A DNA stretch of 64,000 nucleotides, from the NCBI GenBank assembly GCA_029250885.1, contig JAQXEK010000001.1, forward strand, positions 124,001-188,000, given 5' to 3'. The notes beneath the pieces are model-generated. The model did not search any database, had not been told where the DNA came from, and saw only the letters and a program-made list of their open reading frames with translations. Source of the DNA: Planctomycetota bacterium. Lineage in GTDB: Bacteria > Planctomycetota > UBA1135 > GCA-002686595. Of this stretch, positions 55,849-64,000 are shown one piece after another. A program made the position numbers and the translations under genes. Numbering within the stretch: position 1 is the first letter of the stretch; every line of letters begins with the position of its first letter.

Positions 55849-56577
55849 ATGAAAGGCGTCATTCTCGCCGGGGGCCTCGGTACGAGGCTCTTCCCGCTCA
55901 CCAAGATCACCAACAAGCACCTCCTCCCGGTCTACGACCGGCCGATGATCTACTACCCGATTGAGGCCCTGGTCAATGCAGGTGTCACGGACATCATGAT
56001 CGTGACCGGTGGCAAGAAATCCGGTGATTTCCTGAGCCTGCTTGGCAACGGCGAAGATTTTGGTCTGAAGCACCTGAATTACACCTACCAGAAGGGAGAG
56101 GGTGGAATCGCAGAGGCTCTTGGCCTCTGTGAGCACTGGGCCCAGGGTGAGTCCGTCTGTGTGATTCTTGGGGACAACATCATCGAGAAGAACATCGCCA
56201 AGGGCGTCTCGGACTTCCGAGCCCAGGGGAAGGGCGCCAAGATCATGCTCAAGGAGGTCCACGACCCCGAGCGCTTTGGCGTTGCCGAGCTTGATGGAGA
56301 CAAGGTGGTGTCAATCGTGGAGAAGCCTAAGCAGCCGAAGAGCAACAAGGCTGTGATCGGCATCTACATGTACGACAACCGCGTCTTCGACATCATCAAG
56401 ACCCTAAAGCCGTCGGACCGAGGCGAGCTGGAGATCACCGATGTGAACAACTGGTTCCTCGAGGATGGCTCTATGACCTATGAGGTGCTCGACGGCTGGT
56501 GGACGGATGCCGGTACCTTCGACAGCTTGATCGTCGCTGCTGGGCTCTGCCAGGGCGGCGGGGCCAACAACAGCTAG
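55849..56577 (+). CDS. rmlA: Glucose-1-phosphate thymidylyltransferase, short form
   Basis: 242 residues, shorter than the 290-residue E. coli RmlA but like many bacterial and archaeal short versions. Makes dTDP-glucose from dTTP and glucose-1-phosphate. G-G-L-G-T-R-L-F-P-L-T (8-18), then K-H-L-L-P-V-Y-D-R-P-M-I-Y-Y-P, then L-G-D-N-I (metal-binding Asp). The missing C-terminal part lies outside the core fold and includes the allosteric region of the long enzymes. Adjacent rmlD and rmlB support the assignment. Confidence 0.9.
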   Translation: MKGVILAGGLGTRLFPLTKITNKHLLPVYDRPMIYYPIEALVNAGVTDIMIVTGGKKSGDFLSLLGNGEDFGLKHLNYTYQKGEGGIAEALGLCEHWAQGESVCVILGDNIIEKNIAKGVSDFRAQGKGAKIMLKEVHDPERFGVAELDGDKVVSIVEKPKQPKSNKAVIGIYMYDNRVFDIIKTLKPSDRGELEITDVNNWFLEDGSMTYEVLDGWWTDAGTFDSLIVAAGLCQGGGANNS

Positions 56578-56586
56578 GAGCTCGAG

Positions 56587-57540
56587 ATGCCCGACGGACT
56601 GCGATCGCCCTGTGCGGAGAAGACCAACGCCGCCCTTGCGGGTGGACGTGTGCTTGTAACCGGTGCCGCGGGCATGCTGGGTAGCCAGCTGCTGCTGGAT
56701 GCACCGGGCTCCTGCCAGGCTGTGGGGACGGACCTTGGTCCGGCCCCAGATGGCAATCCCGAGGTCGAGCTGATCGGGGTCGACCTGACCGACGAAGCTG
56801 CCGTCATGGACCTCTTCGCTCGGGAGCGCTTTACCGGCGTTATCCACGCTGCGGCGTACACTGCCGTGGACAAGGCGGAAGAGGACGAGCAGCTTGCCCG
56901 TGCGGTCAACGCTCGCGCCCCGGAAATCGTTGCCGAGGCCTGCCGAGCGGCTGGCATTCCCATGGTCTTGGTCTCAACGGACTTCATCTTCGACGGTAAG
57001 AAGGGCGCACCCTATGCCGAGAATGATGCGGTCGGCCCCCTGTCCATCTACGGCGCGACCAAGCTCGAAGGTGAGCAGCGCGCCCGCATCGGTCATCCCG
57101 ATGGCTTGAGCATCGTGCGCACCCAGTGGCTCTACGGGCCCAGGGGCAATCACTTTCCGGGCACCATGTTGCGCTTAGCCGAGACCAATGAGACGTTGAC
57201 CGTGGTCGACGACCAGCGCGGAGCGCCCACGTCCACCCTCGAGCTCTCCAAGGCTCTCTGGGACGTGCTCGCCCTCGGGGCGAGGGACGAGTCGGGTGTT
57301 TATCACGCGTCCTGTGAAAACGACGGTACCTGGTTCGACTTCGCCCAGGCGACCTTCGAACTCGGTGGACTGGACCCCAAGCGAGTGAGTCCCTGTCCTA
57401 CGGAGGACTTTCCGCGGCCAGCGGTTCGCCCCGCCGAGAGCGTTCTTGACTGTTCACGGCTCACGGCCCTCCGCGGTGGGCCGATGCAAACTTGGAAGCA
57501 GGCTTTGGGCCGCTTCTTCTCCCTACATATGACCTCCTAA
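56587..57540 (+). CDS. rmlD: dTDP-4-dehydrorhamnose reductase
   Basis: 317 residues. G-A-A-G-M-L-G-S-Q-L nucleotide loop (about 26-35), S-T-D-F-I-F-D-G, Y-G-A-T-K-L-E-G-E with YxxxK. The N-terminal 20 residues (up to G-G-R-V-L-V-T) precede the family start, so an alternative start inside is possible, but GGAG sits at a good distance from ATG 56587. It reduces dTDP-4-keto-L-rhamnose to dTDP-L-rhamnose. An RmlC epimerase is absent next to it. Confidence 0.88.
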   Translation: MPDGLRSPCAEKTNAALAGGRVLVTGAAGMLGSQLLLDAPGSCQAVGTDLGPAPDGNPEVELIGVDLTDEAAVMDLFARERFTGVIHAAAYTAVDKAEEDEQLARAVNARAPEIVAEACRAAGIPMVLVSTDFIFDGKKGAPYAENDAVGPLSIYGATKLEGEQRARIGHPDGLSIVRTQWLYGPRGNHFPGTMLRLAETNETLTVVDDQRGAPTSTLELSKALWDVLALGARDESGVYHASCENDGTWFDFAQATFELGGLDPKRVSPCPTEDFPRPAVRPAESVLDCSRLTALRGGPMQTWKQALGRFFSLHMTS

Positions 57541-57550
57541 AGAGATCGCG

Positions 57551-58576
57551 ATGACCACCACCCTTATCGTCACCGGCGGCGCCGGCTTCATCGGCAGTAA
57601 CTTCGTCCTCATGTTGGCTGAGGATCGCCCCGACGTAAACATCGTCAACCTCGATGTGCTGACCTACGCCGGCAACTTAGAGAACCTCACGGCACTCGAG
57701 GGCAAGCAGGGTTACACCTTTGTGGCGGGGGACATCTGTAAAGCGGAGGATGTACGCCGAGCGTTTGACGAGGCAGCCAAGCTGGGGGGTGACGTAAGCA
57801 TGATTCACTTCGCGGCCGAGTCCCACGTGGACCGCTCGATCGCATCGGGCTTGCCCTTTGTGGAGACCAACGTTTGTGGCACCCAGGTTCTGCTCGATGT
57901 CTGCCGCGAGCGCGGTGTCGAGCGCTTCGTGCACGTGTCGACGGATGAGGTCTACGGCTCCCTTGGCGCAACCGGCTTCTTTACGGAGGACACGCCCTTG
58001 CAGCCAAACTCGCCCTACGCTGCCAGCAAGACGGCCAGTGACCTCATGGTGCGCGCCGCCATCGAGACCCACAAGTTCCCGGCTATGATCACGCGCTGCT
58101 CCAACAACTACGGGCCATACCAGTTCCCGGAGAAGTTGATCCCGTTGATGATTGCCAACGCCCAAGAGGACAAGCCCCTGCCCGTCTACGGCGATGGTAT
58201 GAACATCCGGGACTGGCTGTACGTGCGCGATCACTGCGAGGCCATCCTCAAGGTCTTCGAGGACGGCAAGCTCGGCGAGGTCTACAACATTGGTGGCCAC
58301 AACGAGTACCCGAACATCGACATCGTCAAGCGCATCCTCGAGGGGGTCGGCAAGCCCGAGTCGCTGATCACTTACGTCGAGGATCGCAAGGGCCACGACC
58401 GTCGCTACGCCATCGATGCGAAGAAGATCGAGGACGAGCTCGGCTGGACGCCGCGCTACACCTTCGAAGAGGCCCTGCCCCTCACGATCAAGTGGTACCA
58501 GGACAACGATACCTGGCTGCAGCGGGTTCGCTCCGGCGCCTACCGTGACTACTACGCCGCCCAATACGGGGAGTGA
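57551..58576 (+). CDS. rmlB: dTDP-glucose 4,6-dehydratase
   Basis: 341 residues. TGGAGFIGSNFV near the N-terminus, D-V-L-T-Y-A-G-N-L-E-N-L, H-F-A-A-E-S-H-V-D-R-S-I, S-T-D-E-V-Y-G-S-L and S-P-Y-A-A-S-K-T are the hallmarks of RmlB. It forms dTDP-4-keto-6-deoxyglucose. Ten bases separate it from rmlD. The gene order A-D-B is rearranged relative to the common B-D-A-C. Confidence 0.96.
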   Translation: MTTTLIVTGGAGFIGSNFVLMLAEDRPDVNIVNLDVLTYAGNLENLTALEGKQGYTFVAGDICKAEDVRRAFDEAAKLGGDVSMIHFAAESHVDRSIASGLPFVETNVCGTQVLLDVCRERGVERFVHVSTDEVYGSLGATGFFTEDTPLQPNSPYAASKTASDLMVRAAIETHKFPAMITRCSNNYGPYQFPEKLIPLMIANAQEDKPLPVYGDGMNIRDWLYVRDHCEAILKVFEDGKLGEVYNIGGHNEYPNIDIVKRILEGVGKPESLITYVEDRKGHDRRYAIDAKKIEDELGWTPRYTFEEALPLTIKWYQDNDTWLQRVRSGAYRDYYAAQYGE

Positions 58577-58893
58577 TTCCAAGCCTGGAAACAGGCTAAG
58601 GGGTACGGCGGGCTCGATATTGAGCCAGCATGGTCCCCAAAAATGTCGAAAAGGCTGTTTCTTCCGCGCAATCGGGACAAGCGGCCTTTAGTCCTTAGGA
58701 GTGTCCCGAAAGTGCCGTGACACGGAGAGATGCGGACGCTGGGCCGGGGCTGTTACCCAATCTTCTTCTAGGAGTACTTTTTTGCGGGGAATTCTAGCGG
58801 CAGATTCATTGGATGCGTACCTTCAGCATCCCGCTAGATGGGCCGATGGAAAGGAGGCTCTCTTTTGAAAATCCCGGAGCCCATGCGCCCTCA
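58577..58893 (+). other. 317-bp structured leader before the export genes
   Basis: No gene. Four hairpins can be drawn: AGCCTG-GAAA-CAGGCT (58582-58597), GGCTC/GAGCC (58611-58615 with 58622-58626), CGGGACA/TGTCCCG (58673-58679 with 58702-58708) and CCGTG-A-CACGG (58715-58725). The first has a GNRA loop. None has a T run. The segment probably contains the promoter of the Wza-like gene and may be a long regulated leader. Confidence 0.5.
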
Positions 58894-59658
58894 ATGAAAT
58901 CCCCCATTCGCCTCTCAAAGTGCCTCATGGCACTCGCCCTTGCCGCCCTAGTTGCGTGCACATCTTCGCCGGACAAGCGCGTCCTGCAATATCTCAATAC
59001 GGAGGGGTACGGCAATCGCTACCCGGGCAACTCGCTCCAAGACAACTACCTGTCCATTGGGGATAGCATCGGGTACAAGGATTCCTACAACCCGATCAGT
59101 GGCACCGGCCGGATTGCTGTCGACGGTACGATCGACTTTGACGAGGCGGGCCGAGTTTGGGTAGCTGGTATGACCAAAGAGCAAGCTGAGGTCTACTTGA
59201 CCGAGAAGCTCTTGGCGTACTACACCGAAGCGGACGTGAAGGTCACCCTTCAGACGGCGTACAAGAAATACTGGATTCTGGGCGAGGTCGGTGGAAGCGG
59301 GCAGAAGACGATCTCCGGGGACTTGACCCTCTTCGACGCCGTGATGCAGGCCAAGCCGAAGGACCACACCGCAAACCTCGGCCGGGTCCGCCTGATCCGG
59401 GCCGACCCCGTCGACCCGATTGTGATCAACGCGAACTTGGCTCAGCTGTTTGTGACCGGTGACTCGACCTTCAACATGGTGATCCAAGACAATGATATCA
59501 TTGTCATTCCGCCGACGATGCTGGCCCAGGTTGGCTACTTCATCTCAGACTTGATCTTCCCCTTCACCGAGGTGTTCAGCTCGGTATTCCAAGGCCTGAT
59601 GAGCGTGAGCAAGTTTGGCAACCTCGGGAACAACAATAAGAAAAACGGGGTCTTCTAG
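58894..59658 (+). CDS. Polysaccharide export outer-membrane lipoprotein (Wza-like)
   Basis: 254 residues from ATG 58894; a start 81 nt upstream would put a non-signal segment in front. Lipobox A-L-V-A-C with Cys22. Residues 60-150 match the poly_export domain (G-D-S-I-G-Y, I-A-V-D-G-T-I-D-F, A-G-M-T-K-E-Q-A-E) and the following SLBB-like part (Y-W-I-L-G-E-V). Forms the outer-membrane channel for polysaccharide. It is shorter than Wza (about 380) and lacks the C-terminal helix barrel domain in full. Confidence 0.88.
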   Translation: MKSPIRLSKCLMALALAALVACTSSPDKRVLQYLNTEGYGNRYPGNSLQDNYLSIGDSIGYKDSYNPISGTGRIAVDGTIDFDEAGRVWVAGMTKEQAEVYLTEKLLAYYTEADVKVTLQTAYKKYWILGEVGGSGQKTISGDLTLFDAVMQAKPKDHTANLGRVRLIRADPVDPIVINANLAQLFVTGDSTFNMVIQDNDIIVIPPTMLAQVGYFISDLIFPFTEVFSSVFQGLMSVSKFGNLGNNNKKNGVF

Positions 59659-59672
59659 GGAGGAATAGAGAT

Positions 59673-61316
59673 ATGGCAATCGCAATAGAATCCCAAGGGC
59701 AGATCGCCGAACTGCTTGGCATCCTAAAGAGGCGAAAGTGGCAGCTAATCCTGCCGCTGCTCCTTGGTTTGGCTCTAGGCACAGCAGTGGCTGTCTTTGT
59801 ACCGAAGAAATTCTCTATCAAGACGACCCTTGAGCTGCGTGAGCGAACCGCGGCCACCGACGCTGGTACAGCGGCGGGAGTCTCGCCGACGACGACGGAT
59901 GAGATCGCCAATGCGACGCACCATATTCGGCACTACAACCGGATCAAGGGGATCATCGAGAGCGAGGCTTGGACCGATTATGTCGTCCTGGCCGACAGCG
60001 AGAAGATGGACTTTATCGAGGGGGTCCGTGAGAACCTCAAGGTAGTAGTCCATACGAAGACGAAGGACAACAAGGGCTCGACCTTCATGGACATCAAGTA
60101 CGAGGCACTTGATGCAGATCGTGGGGTTCGGTTCTTGGATACCCTCTCCCAGAAGTGGCTGGATGATGTAGTCGACCGCGAGCGCAATCAACTTCGGGAA
60201 GAGCGCAAGGTCTTACTGGACGAGGTGTCTGAAGCCCGCAGCAGCTGGCTCGATGGCGTGGATGACGTCGAGCGTCTTGTTGATGAGGGGGGGATCTCTC
60301 CGGCCGAGGTTGAGGGAGATAAGAACGACGCGCCTGAAGATCCTGACTACATTAGGCTGACTGCCTCTAAGAACGAGTTGCTAGACCTCAAGGTCGAACT
60401 TGCTGTATTGGAGGCCTCGGAGATTGCCCATCAGGAGCTGATAGCAAGTACGCCCACGACGATCCCGATCGACGTCATTGAGGAGGGGTTAGACCTCAGC
60501 GCTAAGATCGCAGACCTTGACGCCGCCATTACAACGGCACGGCTTGAGCAGTCTAAGTTTACGACTCGCAACACCGGCTACCACAAGCTTGCCATCGCCA
60601 TCGAGGCGGCCGAGAAGAAGAAGGCTACCTACGTCGCAAGCCAGCGCTCCCAAACCGTGGTGCAACAGGTCAAGGCCAACCCGCTTTTGGCGACTCTGTA
60701 CTCTGAGCAGGACGAGCTTGTACTTCGGATGAGCGAAGTCACTGGTAGAATCGACTTGGTCCAAAAGGCGATCGACTCCGACGTTGAGGTTCGCTCAATC
60801 AAGACCGAACTGTTGAGTAGCCTCTACGTGGCTCGGGAAGAGCGCGACCTGCGCAGGGCGGCCTTGCAGATCTCCAACGAGCGCTACCAAGCAAAGAACA
60901 TGCGGCTCCAGGCGCTGACCGAAGCGTACGGCAAGCCCTACGAGTACGTCCAGAATGCCACAGCTCCCGAGAAGGCCACCGAGCCCGATCCGTTCCTGAT
61001 CACTGCGATTTTCATGATGCTTGGACTTGGTCTAGGTGTTGGAAGTGCAGTAGTGGGGGAGTTTGGCAAGGATGGCTTCCGGACAGCTTCGGATCTTAGT
61101 CGTGCGACCGACCTGCCCATTCTTGGTGTGGTCGATCGCATCTGGGCTCCAGCTGAGATTCGAGCAAGGTTCCTGCGGCGTGCCATTGTCGGGATGTCGT
61201 GCCTGGTTGTGATCTGCGCTTTGTTTACGTTCACATGGGCCTATGCCCTTAGCCCGGAACGGATCCCCCCGGATTGGCTCGAGTCCTTGGAAAAGCTTCG
61301 CCTCAGCCTGAGGTAG
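59673..61316 (+). CDS. Chain-length determinant/GumC-type polysaccharide co-polymerase (Wzz-like)
   Basis: 547 residues. A membrane segment at about 30-48 is followed by a long periplasmic, partly coiled-coil region (about 60-430) and two further membrane segments (about 445-465 and 510-530). No tyrosine-kinase Walker motif is attached. It regulates chain length and export together with Wza. GGGAGGA, 12 nt before ATG 59673, is one of the best Shine-Dalgarno sites in the window. Confidence 0.88.
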   Translation: MAIAIESQGQIAELLGILKRRKWQLILPLLLGLALGTAVAVFVPKKFSIKTTLELRERTAATDAGTAAGVSPTTTDEIANATHHIRHYNRIKGIIESEAWTDYVVLADSEKMDFIEGVRENLKVVVHTKTKDNKGSTFMDIKYEALDADRGVRFLDTLSQKWLDDVVDRERNQLREERKVLLDEVSEARSSWLDGVDDVERLVDEGGISPAEVEGDKNDAPEDPDYIRLTASKNELLDLKVELAVLEASEIAHQELIASTPTTIPIDVIEEGLDLSAKIADLDAAITTARLEQSKFTTRNTGYHKLAIAIEAAEKKKATYVASQRSQTVVQQVKANPLLATLYSEQDELVLRMSEVTGRIDLVQKAIDSDVEVRSIKTELLSSLYVAREERDLRRAALQISNERYQAKNMRLQALTEAYGKPYEYVQNATAPEKATEPDPFLITAIFMMLGLGLGVGSAVVGEFGKDGFRTASDLSRATDLPILGVVDRIWAPAEIRARFLRRAIVGMSCLVVICALFTFTWAYALSPERIPPDWLESLEKLRLSLR

Positions 61317-61353
61317 TGGGCGCCTTGCACCGGAACAAAAGCGAGGTCTAGGC

Positions 61354-62775
61354 ATGCTGAGGGATATTATCTTTTCGGCTATGGTCCTATTTATGGTGCC
61401 GGCCTGTTATCGCAAGCCGTTCATCGGCCTGGTGATGTTCTCGTGGCTCGCTTACATGAGGCCCCAGGACTTGACCTGGGGGTTTGCCCGTGAGCAGCGC
61501 TGGAGCTACTTGATCGCCATCACCACCTTCGTGGGGTTCCTCAAGTCCAGGCCGGACCAGTGGTTCCTAAAGGATTGGCGCAACTACGTGATGATGGCCA
61601 TGATCGTCACAGTGGGGGTCAGCGGTCTGATCTCAAAGTACGCCTCTGCGATTACGTTCAACTACTTCATGGAGTTCGCGAAGATCCTCATCATCGCTAT
61701 CTTCACTACTGCCGTTGTCGTCAGGCGCGAGCAGCTGCGCATGCTGCTGTGGATCATAGCCTTGTCCCTAGGGTTCTTTGGCGTGAAGTCCGGGATCTGG
61801 GGCATCATGACCCTCGGGCAGGTCCGCATCATTCGCGGCCCAGGTGGAATGATGCTCGACAACAACGCGCTGTCCTTGGCCTTAGCCATGGCGGTGCCTA
61901 TGCTCCTGCACCTCGGCCTGACTGAACGTCACAGGCTGGTGCGCTACGCCTTTCTTATCTCGGTCCCCCTCAGTGCGCTCACGGTGATGTTGACCCACTC
62001 CCGTGGAGGTTTCCTCTCCCTGGCCTGTGGACTGGCCGTTGTGATTTGGCACTCTCGCAATCGAGTGGCTGTGTTCTCCGCAGCTCTAATGCTAGGCCTG
62101 GTGGCGATTGTCTTGGCTCCGCAGTCGTACAAAGATCGCATCTCGACCATTGGCGAGTACGAGACCGAGGGTTCGGCCCAGGGGCGAATCCGCTCTTGGG
62201 GCGTGGGCTATCGCATGGCCATGGCGAACCCAGTGATGGGTGTCGGTATCGCCCAGTTCGTGCATCACTACAAGGACTTCTCCAAGGATCCGGGCCGCGG
62301 TGTCTTGGTAGCACACAACAGCTTTATCCAGATCTGGGCTGAGTCCGGGACGATCTCCTTGATCTTGTATTTGTCCCTGCTGGCGTCCTGCTTCATCATG
62401 GTCTGGCAAGTTCGAGCTCGAGCGCGGCACCACTTCTACACAAGTTGGATTCTGAACTACTGCACGATGTTTGAGGCCTGCATGGTCGCCTTCACCGTGG
62501 GTGGTATGTTCTTGAATAAGGCTCATTTCGACCTCTTCTACCACTTGGTGGCCATCATTCTTGTATTTGGACGGATGGCCTTTGCCGAGATGGATGACCC
62601 TGTCAAATATCCCAAGCGCGATGGTAGCCGCGGCCAGGTCGGCCTTGTGCAGCCTCGCGGGTTTGGCGGACGGATGCCCGCGGCCTCGCGCCAGTTTAGG
62701 ACCCCCAGGATATCTCTGGCCGAACAGGGCAAGGCTCCCGTTTTTGGTCAGTCCATCAGCCAGAGGCGCCGCTAA
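61354..62775 (+). CDS. O-antigen ligase-like polymerase, DUF5935-type (putative O-glycosylation ligase)
   Basis: 473 residues with about 11-12 membrane segments and a large periplasmic loop in the C-terminal half. The N-terminus (F-M-V-P-A-C-Y-R-K-P-F-I-G, then M-R-P-Q-D-L-T-W-G-F-A) matches the DUF5935 domain found in the O-glycosylation ligases of exosortase A-associated EPS clusters. It would polymerise or transfer lipid-linked glycan in the periplasm. Its stop shares one base with the start of the next gene (TAATG). Confidence 0.86.
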   Translation: MLRDIIFSAMVLFMVPACYRKPFIGLVMFSWLAYMRPQDLTWGFAREQRWSYLIAITTFVGFLKSRPDQWFLKDWRNYVMMAMIVTVGVSGLISKYASAITFNYFMEFAKILIIAIFTTAVVVRREQLRMLLWIIALSLGFFGVKSGIWGIMTLGQVRIIRGPGGMMLDNNALSLALAMAVPMLLHLGLTERHRLVRYAFLISVPLSALTVMLTHSRGGFLSLACGLAVVIWHSRNRVAVFSAALMLGLVAIVLAPQSYKDRISTIGEYETEGSAQGRIRSWGVGYRMAMANPVMGVGIAQFVHHYKDFSKDPGRGVLVAHNSFIQIWAESGTISLILYLSLLASCFIMVWQVRARARHHFYTSWILNYCTMFEACMVAFTVGGMFLNKAHFDLFYHLVAIILVFGRMAFAEMDDPVKYPKRDGSRGQVGLVQPRGFGGRMPAASRQFRTPRISLAEQGKAPVFGQSISQRRR

Positions 62776-64000
62776 TGTGTGGTCACGCAGGATTCGCCTT
62801 TCGTGACACGCGGAGGGTGATAGATCCCCGAGTGCTCTCGCGCATGGGCGACACGATTTCCCATCGAGGGCCGGACGACGAAGGTATCTGGACCCAGCAG
62901 GGCTGTCCCGTTGGCGCAGTGTTTCGGCGCCTGTCGATCATTGACCTCGAAGGAGGCCACCAGCCCATTCCCAATGAGGAGGGGGACGTGGTTGTTCTGG
63001 TCAATGGCGAGATCTACAATTTCCAATCCCTGAGGGCAGACCTTGAGAAACGCGGTCACAGGTTCCGGACCCACTCCGACGCAGAGGTCGTCGTACACCT
63101 CTACGAGGAGCACGGTGCGGCGGTTGCTGAACACCTCGTGGGCATGTTCGCCTTTGCGATCATCGACCTTCGTGGGGCCGCTCCGAGGGTCGTCATTGGC
63201 AGGGATCGCTTGGGCATCAAGCCCATGTACTTTATTAATGGCCAAGATGGGCTCGCCTGGGCCAGCGAACCAAAAGCCCTGCTTGCCCTTGGTAAGGACG
63301 GCCCCGGCGACAAGCAGGGCTCTTTCGCAGGTGAGGCGCGCCAAATGCGCGCGCCCGCACTCTTGGACTATCTCATGCGCGGCTTCATTGGCAGCGAAGA
63401 GAGCGCATGGAGCGGTATCTCGCGCCTGCGCCCAGGCTGCACCTTGACCTGGGACGGTGCCTCCAGCGAGGGGCCCAAGATCGAACGCTACTGGGACCTG
63501 CCCATGGACCTGCGCGGCGAAGCCTCCCAGGCGGAGGTGCTGGAGTGGACGGATCGGGTCGTGAGTGATCGACTGGTTGCAGATGTTCCCCTAGGAGCCT
63601 TCTTGTCCGGGGGAATCGACTCTTCAGCAGTCGTCACCTCCATGGCCGAGCGCATGGAGGAACCAGTGGTGGCCTGCTCTGTTGGGTTCCAAGAGAAGAG
63701 CCACGACGAACTTGGCATCGCCAAGCAGACCGCCAAGGCCCTGGGCGCCGTGCACCACACCGAGGTCCTACACGACGATCCGCGCCTTGCCCTAGACGTT
63801 CTGCCGTGGTTCTACGATGAGCCCCTCGCGGACCCGTCTACTGTGCCGACTTACCTTGTTTCGAAGATGGCGCGGGAGCACGTGACTGTTGCCCTATCTG
63901 GTGATGGTGGGGACGAGACCTTTGGAGGCTACCGCCGCTATGTCCACGACGTCGCGGAGAACAGCTTGCGACGTTCCATTGGTTCACCTGGGCGAGCCCT
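62775..64000 (+). CDS. Asparagine synthetase-like amidotransferase, partial at the window end
   Basis: Open to the window end (408 codons visible). ATG 62775 follows directly on the ligase stop. The N-terminal class II glutaminase domain has the nucleophile Cys2 (M-C-G-H-A-G-F), H-R-G-P-D-D-E-G and V-N-G-E-I-Y-N; the synthetase domain has the PP-loop S-G-G-I-D-S-S-A and S-G-D-G-G-D-E-T-F-G-G. In EPS loci with the DUF5935 ligase, such enzymes are the exosortase-A-system-associated amidotransferase, thought to amidate a sugar acid. Plain AsnB is the alternative. Confidence 0.9.
   Translation, partial: MCGHAGFAFRDTRRVIDPRVLSRMGDTISHRGPDDEGIWTQQGCPVGAVFRRLSIIDLEGGHQPIPNEEGDVVVLVNGEIYNFQSLRADLEKRGHRFRTHSDAEVVVHLYEEHGAAVAEHLVGMFAFAIIDLRGAAPRVVIGRDRLGIKPMYFINGQDGLAWASEPKALLALGKDGPGDKQGSFAGEARQMRAPALLDYLMRGFIGSEESAWSGISRLRPGCTLTWDGASSEGPKIERYWDLPMDLRGEASQAEVLEWTDRVVSDRLVADVPLGAFLSGGIDSSAVVTSMAERMEEPVVACSVGFQEKSHDELGIAKQTAKALGAVHHTEVLHDDPRLALDVLPWFYDEPLADPSTVPTYLVSKMAREHVTVALSGDGGDETFGGYRRYVHDVAENSLRRSIGSPGRA

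Noticed and set aside
58700-58800. Sigma-54 promoter before the Wza-like gene.
   Set aside because: The GG-N10-GC core with TGGCAC and TTGC is not present in the expected spacing, although EPS loci with exosortase often have one.

Overview
GC-rich bacterial chromosome segment with tightly packed genes and no insertion sequences, phage genes or CRISPR arrays. An outer-membrane polysaccharide exporter (Wza type), periplasmic HtrA and S41 proteases and many lipoproteins point to a diderm. A Minf_1886-family gene and the overall style suggest the Planctomycetota/PVC group, but this is tentative because no rRNA or ribosomal protein gene is present.

Layout. (1) 0.1-4.5 kb: a NitT/TauT-type ABC transporter operon (binding protein, permease, ATPase) followed by an arylsulfotransferase-like propeller protein. 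The binding-protein gene is interrupted by an in-frame UGA exactly where the family motif carries Cys. A perfect hairpin of bacterial SECIS geometry follows 20 nt downstream, so I read it as a selenocysteine codon. This is the main discovery candidate. (2) 4.6-30.9 kb: surface-polysaccharide locus. It holds an SDR gene, a lipid-linked sugar transferase, eight GT4 and one GT2 glycosyltransferases, a Wzx flippase, a sulfatase-fold enzyme with Thr at the nucleophile site, an alpha/alpha-toroid lyase-like protein, a B12-type radical SAM enzyme, a GNAT, a polysaccharide deacetylase and a GT-C-like membrane protein. Many starts overlap the preceding stop by 4 nt. (3) 30.9-51.9 kb: mostly housekeeping, including HtrA, tRNA-Val(GAC) with a clear promoter, alanine dehydrogenase, UppP, a GDP-deoxysugar pair (gmd plus reductase), a PGRP amidase, a large TPR metalloprotease, tmk, holB, an AI-2E family transporter, an S41 protease, moaC and accBC. 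(4) 52.0-64.0 kb: second polysaccharide block with UDP-xylose synthase, GlmS, UDP-glucuronate 4-epimerase, rmlA-rmlD-rmlB (no rmlC), then Wza-like, Wzz-like, a DUF5935-type O-glycosylation ligase and an asparagine-synthetase-like amidotransferase cut by the window edge. The last four resemble exosortase-associated EPS loci, although no exosortase lies here.

How the genes fit together: blocks 2 and 4 plus uppP would supply activated sugars (UDP-Xyl, UDP-GalA, GlcN-6-P, GDP- and dTDP-6-deoxyhexoses), load the first sugar on undecaprenyl phosphate, extend and modify the repeat unit, flip it, polymerise or ligate it and export it. Several genes that begin transcription units lack a Shine-Dalgarno and have a -10-like hexamer ending 6-10 nt before the start codon, which suggests leaderless transcripts. 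Genes inside operons more often have GGAG-type sites.
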